From the NCBI GenBank assembly GCA_020284085.1, contig JACEVL010000061.1, positions 1,080,209 through 1,144,208 on the forward strand: a DNA stretch of 64,000 bases, given 5' to 3'. A model generated the notes under the pieces. That model made no database searches. It saw nothing but the letters and a program-made list of their open reading frames with translations, and was not told the DNA's origin. Source of the stretch: Aporrectodea caliginosa (taxonomy: Eukaryota > Annelida > Clitellata > Crassiclitellata > Lumbricidae). This document shows, in pieces, positions 47,401 to 56,400 of the stretch (its first letter is position 1; every line of letters starts with the position of its first letter). The translations under genes were made by a program, and so were the position numbers.

Positions 47401-50400
47401 GTCATAAATTATGAATTGTCTAATTGTAAATTGTATAACTGTAAATTGCATTGTATATTATATGACTACATTGATTTGCTTACTGTGACAGTGCCCAGTT
47501 CAAAAGTTCATAACTTATTTATGACTAGAGGCTAACATTTTGAATGGATTCGTCGAACATATCAGTCTAAATCCTCGCAAAAACATGACATGCCTAGATA
47601 CTTTAGTAGAAAATTTGTAACTGCAGTTCAGTTGATGAGACTTGGATAAGCCATGCAACATACAAGTAAGTAAGTAATTTATTCTCCACAGAATAAATTC
47701 AGAAATCAGAAAAAGCCCAAGGACACAAAATGGACACAGATTCAGCGGCAGGTTGCTACAAGAACAGTCTCACAGGACTCGGTGTGCCTATACAAGGGTC
47801 ATTCTTTGTCAAAACAACAGAAACAATGGAATACTCCACATTTCAAATGGTAATCAGCACACCAAATCTTATTTAAAAAGTCCCATTTCAACTGCAGAGT
47901 AAAACAGGAAACTGACAACAAAAACATAAAAATGAATCCTATACTAATGTTAAAAGTCATTTACTGTCAAATATAACGCTTCCAAAGAGGCACGAGTACA
48001 GCAATCTGTCTAAAATTCTTGAATTATTTTTATGATTCTTAGGCTTGGTTTTGGGTGCATGCATTCATGGCCCAGTTGCCAGCCCTGGGGTGGTTGTCAA
48101 GCCTCTGGGCATAAATTGAAAGGCCAAAAAACCAAACAGTGTTATACTGACTGTATAGTGTTTTGAAAATGTGTCAGCAAGCAACATGCTAGCTGCAAAG
48201 AATTTGATGTTCACAATTAACACTGTACCAAGATAAATATTAACGAAATCGGACAAAAGAAGGTCAGTCTAACACAACGGTTAATCCTATGTAAAATTGC
48301 TAACTTTAAGCAAGCCAAAATCAGCGTGACTTATTTGAAATCGAAAAGGACAATCACAAAATAAGTAAATAACCTAAGAAGGAAATGCAGTTTAGGAAAG
48401 ACAAGGGAAGAAGCAACACTGACTGAAACCTAGTTCCAGAACTTGGAGACCAGCATCGGTAAAGGCAAACCCACGTAGAATGTTCCTTATCTTAGGAACA
48501 GTTGGGGCAAAGCAATCACATGAAAAGCATTTGTATTATCACAGAATGAAGATGATGCACAAACGGAACTTAATTCAGATTACGGATATATCTTCAAACT
48601 ATGGAGCTCTGTGATAGCTATTAATAGTAGTACTGAACACTGAAACCACTAGATCTCTTACTTAAGTTTGATCCTTTTTTAAATCGTACAAATTTACACA
48701 AAGTGTTACCAAAAAATACAAACACAACTTACAATGACCAAGTATGTGATAATTTAATAGGTAAGAAAAAAGTTATTGGACAAAAATCATTCGTACTGAC
48801 CCGTCGTAATTTGGGAGCAATGACACTGTTTGTTGTAGATGGGGTGAAGCGCCTCTTCGTAGGCGATACCGTTGGCTTACTACCAAACATTGTTTCTTCT
48901 TCAATCTGCCTAGCCTTCATCACTTGCTGAATAACATATGAGATACCACCATTAAAGTGATAGATTGGAAGAAAATTCCCTTTCTCATCAGTAATCAGAG
49001 CAAACTTTTTGCACTAATTCACATGGTAACCTATTTAGAACAAATGATGCCCGGATAAGAAATTGGGAATACATTGTCATATGGGCCTCAAACACACAGA
49101 CTGCCAGAGAAAAACAGGTATCCCTGGTTGGAATGTTGAGTGCCAATCTGGTGGGGGAATGCTCTGTACTGTAAAAAGTAAGTTCCTCCATTCTCTTCCA
49201 TCACGTGTGTGCCGACGATGAGGTTTTTACAAGATGTTGTTGTTATCTGCCATGATGATCTGGTACGGGGCCACTGTGCTTCTAAGTCAGTTCACAGTGC
49301 ACAAATGAAACTGCAATCCAGATGTAAATGCCACAGATATCCATGCACTATACATTTAGACACATTATGATTAACTAAAAGGGCTGCTAACTATTTCATA
49401 GCTGCATATCAAGCTCAGATCCTACATCCCAAACGTGTCACAAATACACATACCCTTTGCAGTTTTTCAGCCTCCTTCTGTGCTTTGTAATTGTCTCTCT
49501 GCCTCTTCACATAATCTTCAAAACTCATATTCTCAACAAGAAATTTCTGTCCAGAAGTCACTTCAAATTCTTTTATTTCATCTGCTATTTGCTTCTCAAT
49601 CTGGAATGAAATAAAATAAATACAACATTAAATACGCTTTGTAATTGTGATCTTTTGGGAAAAGACCATAATAAGACACTTTGGAATTTGTAACTGTAAC
49701 CTAGTTACTAGCTCTGGCTCTTTCACCCGTCTGCCAAGTTGTTAGCTTCTTATTCTCAGGTCTTTCCCACACAATTTGAATAAGCAGTGATTTATGTAAG
49801 TTATACACTTACAATGCAGAGGCATTTTCACTAAAAACACAGAGAAGGAAACCAGTATACACATGAAATTGGTAAAGTAAGATAATTAAAGTCAGTAAGG
49901 CAGAAAAGGACTAGGGAGTGACTATGCAGAAAAGTCTCTTCACTCCTTGATCACTCTGCTCTATGCTAGGGCGTTCCTGTTGTCTCCTGCATGATCAATC
50001 TAGATGCTCTACTTATGTTAGACCCCCTAGATGCAACCACCTTCCACACGAATGTGGCTTGAGCTCCTCAGTCTTAGTCTAACTCTGTTTTGGAAACATT
50101 TGAAGTCCAATTATTTGTTAGCAGATCACTGACTTGGGTCGGGAGCACTTCTGAATTGAGTTGAGTGGCGCTTAAAAATGCTCAATTACAATTACAAGCC
50201 TTCTGAACCACTACAAATATGTGTTATTATTGTATTGTATTTGAACACTTGTTATAGCGCCCCTCCCAGATTCCTATTCAGAGGCGCTCCCGACTACAGC
50301 GCGGACACTGAATCGGAGTTTCACGCCGAAGCGCATGAGCAATTGTGAGTGAAGGACTTGCCCAGGGTCCCTACGCGGCGGCTTTTGAGGTGGATTCCTT

Positions 50401-53400
50401 ATCAAAAATGTACAATAAAAAATTCTGAACAGGGTGAAATGCCCCCTCATTAAGTTACAAAATACTGGCACTACAGATGCTGGGAAACAGGTAATGTCAC
50501 TATCACATAATGTAACGAATCCTTTTCAACTGAGAGTACTTTACGTTATAACAATGCATGTGTTAAAAGAAGGAGAAATACTTTGGGAAGGTCTTTAAGA
50601 AGTCGCGATCTTTCCTTATCTTCTTTCAAGAGATTGCCTCCTCGATTTTTAAATCGATCTGGTTGATTGGCATTATGCTGAAAACATAACATGGCATCCA
50701 TTGCAAAATGCATAGATCTACACCAAAAGTTGAGCAAAGCAAGATAGGTAGATTATTTGGTGAATCATAAGTTACAGGACACTTGAGAAAGAAAGGTCAC
50801 AGGCCAAGTGTCAGAGCATAATTCGTTTGTTTCCACACATGTCACATGACATTGGCAACTTTTAAGTCGAGTGATGCAAACCATATGATCCTGCACAAAG
50901 GCATTTTAAGCTGATTAATCAATTGTACCTTAGACTCAAAGAAGTTTCCAAACATTACAGAATAGTGTTTACAGAATATGGTAATGGAAAACCTTTGTCC
51001 ACAAACCTCAAGTTGAAGAAACCTTAGCCAACATTGTTCCCTGTGCTTTATCTTATCAAACATGTCCTTCTTTTGTTCATACAACTGGCGAAGACGACAA
51101 ATTTCAGTGTCAATTTCGTGAAGATTATCTTCGGAAAAGTCTTCTACAGACAAAAAGTCACAAGATCATCATTCACAGTATTGCATAGGTTGAATCTCTA
51201 AAGCAGTGCATTATCTAATCGCTTCTGCTTTACTGGCTAGAAATGGACTAGTCTCATTTCTCGTAACAATGCCAACAGAAATTGATTATCAAGCAAAGCA
51301 GAAGCACAGCCCCAAAATGTCACAAGAACAGAGTAAATCAGAGTGAAAAAGGGATGGCTAAGGGAAAGCCAGCAAAGCTTGGTGAACATCACACAGATCA
51401 TTTGAATAAAGCAACCACTGATATTATCTGCCATTTCTGTTGATTGGTGCTTTCCACCGCAAACATCAGAAACTAGTGGCACATTAAATCAATTATTTAT
51501 CTGTAATAATGAAAGAAACCATGGACTATTCAATTTTGTCAGTGACCATGACTTTAAAAGATCAGCTACCTATTTCACAGTGAGCTTTTTCATCTCCTAC
51601 AAACTGTTGGCTTTCCTAAAGGCTGGATAAACTATGCAGTAGATAATTGGAATGGTGCTACATAAATGAAACACATATCAAGTCAGAGAAACACACCTGC
51701 ATAGAATGGCTGAAATGCTTCCATTTGCTCTTTGCTGAAACAACATTGTTCCCACAACGTTTTAAGGTTACTTCGTGCCTCTTCTGTTAAGTGCTCAAGG
51801 GTTTCTGTACGAAGAAGTTTACATCTTTTCAGTTCTTCTTTTAGCTAAAAAAAATTAACAATATGCAAATATTGAAAGACAAAAGACAATACAAACTATT
51901 CATTCATTCATTTCAGATATTTATATAGCGCCCCTTTAAGATTTATACTCAGAGGCGCTCCCGACTACAGCGCGGACACTGAATCGGAGTTTCAGCGCGG
52001 ACACTGAATCGGAGTTTCACGCCGAAGCGCATGAGCAATTGCGAGTGAAGGACTCCTACGCGGCGGCTTGAGGTAGATTCGAACCCGCAACCCTCCGGCT
52101 GCAAGGCACCAAACATACCCCAAACTATTAGTAATTGTATTTCTCTAACAGTAACAGTAATCATAAATTTGTTGAGCACTCTTTAAGTCTGATTTCTCGG
52201 AGGTAGTCCAACCTAAGAACGCACAACTACTGTAAAATAGAATCACTGGTCATCAAGCATATGGTACCATCTGTCATTTAGCACTGCAGTTTATTCATTT
52301 ATTCACTAGTTTCTGTTAATGCATCTGGATTATTGCAATTCAATCCTTTCAGGCCTGCCATGTTTCCGGTGTGCCAATGCCAATCTGACCTCAAATGTAC
52401 CACCAATATATTCAAAATATTTGCATTTATCAGAATATGTGCGAGAGACAAAACACGTTTCCTGCTAGGAAGCAATTTTCGTACAAGATATTGTGGCTAG
52501 CCTGTGTCACACATGTTGGCACCATCATGGCATAGGCCTACATCAGAGAGCTCTGTGTCCCATTTTCTAATCAGCTGGGTAAACAATCATAGCATTTGCT
52601 ACCTATGGAGATACGCAAGTGCCACGCTTCTGCACTTCAACACCAGTTTGTCATGCCTTCTCATGTATTGGACAATCCTACTTTAACAGTTTTCTATTGC
52701 ATTAATGTACATTTGGACTTTGCTCTGTGCAGCAAACATTTTCAAACCATCTTATAATGCACTTGTTTAGATCAGTTAGATGGCCACTTGTGCAGCACTT
52801 GTGAGGTAGAGCAAGTATACATACATAACACACAAACAGTTATGCATAAGCTTTCAAATCTTAAGTTCACTGTCACTTTGCAAAGGTAGACAGCACAATT
52901 CTTGCATGAAACTTTATTTCAGACCAGCCACAGCATTTAAAAGAGTAATAACAGCAATAGATCATCCACTAAGTTCTGTACTAAAATGGTAGCAGATGGT
53001 TGAACACGCACAACTGTGATGACAACAGCAACAACAGCACAAGTCAATGATGGAGATAGGATTGAGTGCAATGGACAGTTAGTGGTTGGGCAAAGACGGA
53101 GAACTTTAATCTTTCAAGGCAAGAACTCTGTATAGTCTGTGAGTGATGTCAGTATGGAGCTTCTTGTTGACGTAGAGTGGCCGAGGATGCTGCTCAAGAG
53201 TGATAATAAAAATCTTCATTTAATTTCAAACTGACACAACGCAGGATGATAACAAATCAGTATGAACGGATGATCACAAGTTATTACAGGACTCTAATTT
53301 AACTGTATACAGCCATCATGCAAGGCGCCCATCATGTCCTACATCTCATTTTTACAAATGTGCCATCTCGTGAATGATAGGCTCAGTGGACCTTTGGGAG

Positions 53401-56400
53401 AGTTCGGGAAGCGTTCCCACTATCTACTGCTCTTCACGCCACTGATGGCACCACTACCCTATGGAAGAGATCATTTGATAATTTCTCTGGCAACCCAGAT
53501 AAATTACAATGTGTTTCGCTAATGATGCTGAGGGAATCTACTTACCGACTGGATAGTCTTTGGGTGGCAATCACAGTGATTCATCAGGAAGACATCTCGG
53601 TGCTGTTCATTAACACACAACTTATCCCAGATGGCACCAATCTCCTTCTTCAGGTTCTCAGCAACAAACATAGATCCAGATTTCAACATTGAAAGCTGAA
53701 AAACGCAAGTTGTTAGAAAAGTGACAAAAATGTAGATGCTCAATGCATATAATAAACGAAAACAGATAAAAGATCCATAGAATAAAGCAATTGTTTCAGC
53801 AACATGCCTTTTATTGAAATAATAAATTTCTGAAATCTCAAAAGCAAACAAGAAAATAAGACCTAAGAACCTTCAAATAAAACAAAAAATCACACAAACT
53901 AAATATAGCAAAAGTCATTGCCTTCAGGTTTCTAATTTTGAAGTTACTAGATTGGCATAATGTAGTGGCTGTAGGACGTAGGCTACAGGATGCTGTTGCA
54001 TGCCAAACACTCAGGATTTATTTGTAAAGTGTTGCTCTTGTATATCGCTGGTTTATTGCTCGCAGAGGTATCTCAACTATATATTTTGCATGAAGTGTGT
54101 CATTGTATGTATGCAACATAATCCCAGAGACTAGAATTTGCCACCAAATTTTTCCATTGACCAAGAAATTCTAGTAAATGTTGTAAATAAATTCTTGTGA
54201 CAAGAAGTTATTCAACAATGGGAACTGTCTAAAAGAAAGTTTGTCGCAACCTCTGCCATTGGTTTCTCTAGTTGTTCAAACAACTGCTAATGTTTATTAC
54301 ATATTAAGTCACTGATAATTTATAGAAAGCTTTCAAGAAAGATAATGATAACTGTTAAAATAAAGTTGAAGGACAAGTAAAATTTAGTTTTTTATTGTGA
54401 TTTCACTCAATTTAATTAAAAGTGACTATTGACTGATGTCTTGGACATCATGATAACAGCACTATAATAATGTTTATTATTTCAAACTGACACACTGCAG
54501 TATGATTACAATTCATAGTATGAACGAATGATCACAAGATCTTACAGGAGTCAAATTTAACTGTTTGGCAGCCATGCAAGGTGCCCATCACGTCCCACTG
54601 TTCATTTTAACAATGCCATCTGGCGAATGAACGGCTGAGTCAACCTTTGGGAGGGTAGCGGGAAGCGATCCTGCGTCCGTGCTGATCTTCTGCTTTTCAT
54701 GCCAGTGTTACCCTAAACCCTCCCCCAGAAGTCACTAGATTAGATAAAATTCGAAATTGTTGCAATCTAAGAAAAGCACGATGCAGATACCTTTCCATGA
54801 TAGTCACGCAATTGCTGCATATTCTCGTCTGATAGCACAAAAGTGTCTTTGTCTGTTTTGATAACGTCATGCTCAAACGACGTCTCTGGACTTAAATCCA
54901 ATTCGTCCAAAACAACTCTAACATCCCCCTTGATTTGCTCCAGTGCCTGCATTCTATCCACCTATGAAAATGAAGACCAATAATGAATATACTGATCCAA
55001 ATTAAATTAAAATGTTCCATTTGTTACAAAAATTCATTCTTCTTCATTCAATATTTTTTTTAGAAAAGTACTGCCTAAGAGTTTTGGACCATCTGCACTT
55101 AGTACACAGCATAGCAAAAGTAACCATTTCAAATGACCTAAAACAGATCACAGTGAGCTATGACAAAAGTAAAATTAATAATCACGTGTTGAGATTGTCT
55201 ACCTTAGATAAAAGACAGATGAAAACAGCAAATTACTTTTGCATTCTTTCGTACAGAGTCACCTACGAATCAAACATGTCAAAGCAACTACTGGGTGAAT
55301 AAAAAAAGCCTGTCACATTAAATGGTCTATGTGACAGTTGGTTTACTAAATTAAGCTCAGTCACTGTCTGAACTTCAACGTTCCCTGTCTCTGAAAAACA
55401 ACTGAAAGATATAACAACATGCTCAACTCACAACTTCTGCTTGCAAAAATTTCACATGTGCTTGAAACTCTTCAAGCTGTGTAGTGGATGGAACCGTGCC
55501 AACAGACAATGAAATCTTTGGCGTTGTTTTGAGCCGATCACACATAGTGCGCTCAGCATCACAGAGTTGTCGCATTTTTTCTAGTCTTTTGTCTTTTTCT
55601 TTTGACAACTCCGTGACTTTTGCAACCAAATTCTCTTTCAGCTGCAGCAAAGACAGATTCTGATCAGGCTGCAAACAGAAAAAGCAATTAACAATCATCA
55701 TCAGACCAGAATAAAAGCAGGACTACAGTAATTCAGTTCAACAATTTAATGTCCAACAAATTTATACATGCTCTATTTGCACACACACACACAATCCTTT
55801 TTCAACCCTACAAATCAAATCTATCAATTTTCCAGAATATAACACTACAAAAGCCTAGTACTGTCCTGGGTTTGAAATGTTTAAGAAGGTATGATTGGGT
55901 ACATTCACTGGTCTACAAGTAACATCTGAAGCGTTTAACAGACCCTTGCCTTCATACTGCACAAACTGTTCTAAACATGGTTCTTCAGCAATTAGCTAAC
56001 CTATGTAAAATTTTCAATACATAGTTTTTTGACAAAGGTTGCAGAACAAAAGTTAGCAAGAGCTAAGTTATGTGGAGAATGCATATACTGAAGTGGCAAA
56101 GTTAAAGAACTGAACATTATGCTAATATTGACAGTTGCTGTTGTGATTTAATTCTGACAGATATGATTACCAATAATCAGAATATATTAAATGCTGTGGA
56201 ATCAAACTGCATTTGGCATAAAGTCCTAAACAAATCTGCACGTCTTAAGCATCAAATTGAGTAAATCTGCACTAAACTGGAACCAATTCATGCTAAGAAT
56301 GGAAGCTGAACTAAGATTACCAATTTCTTTACCTAGGATTACTTTGTGTGACCATGCATTTTGTTTCATGTTAACCCAGTCACTTTCTCACTTGAACAGG

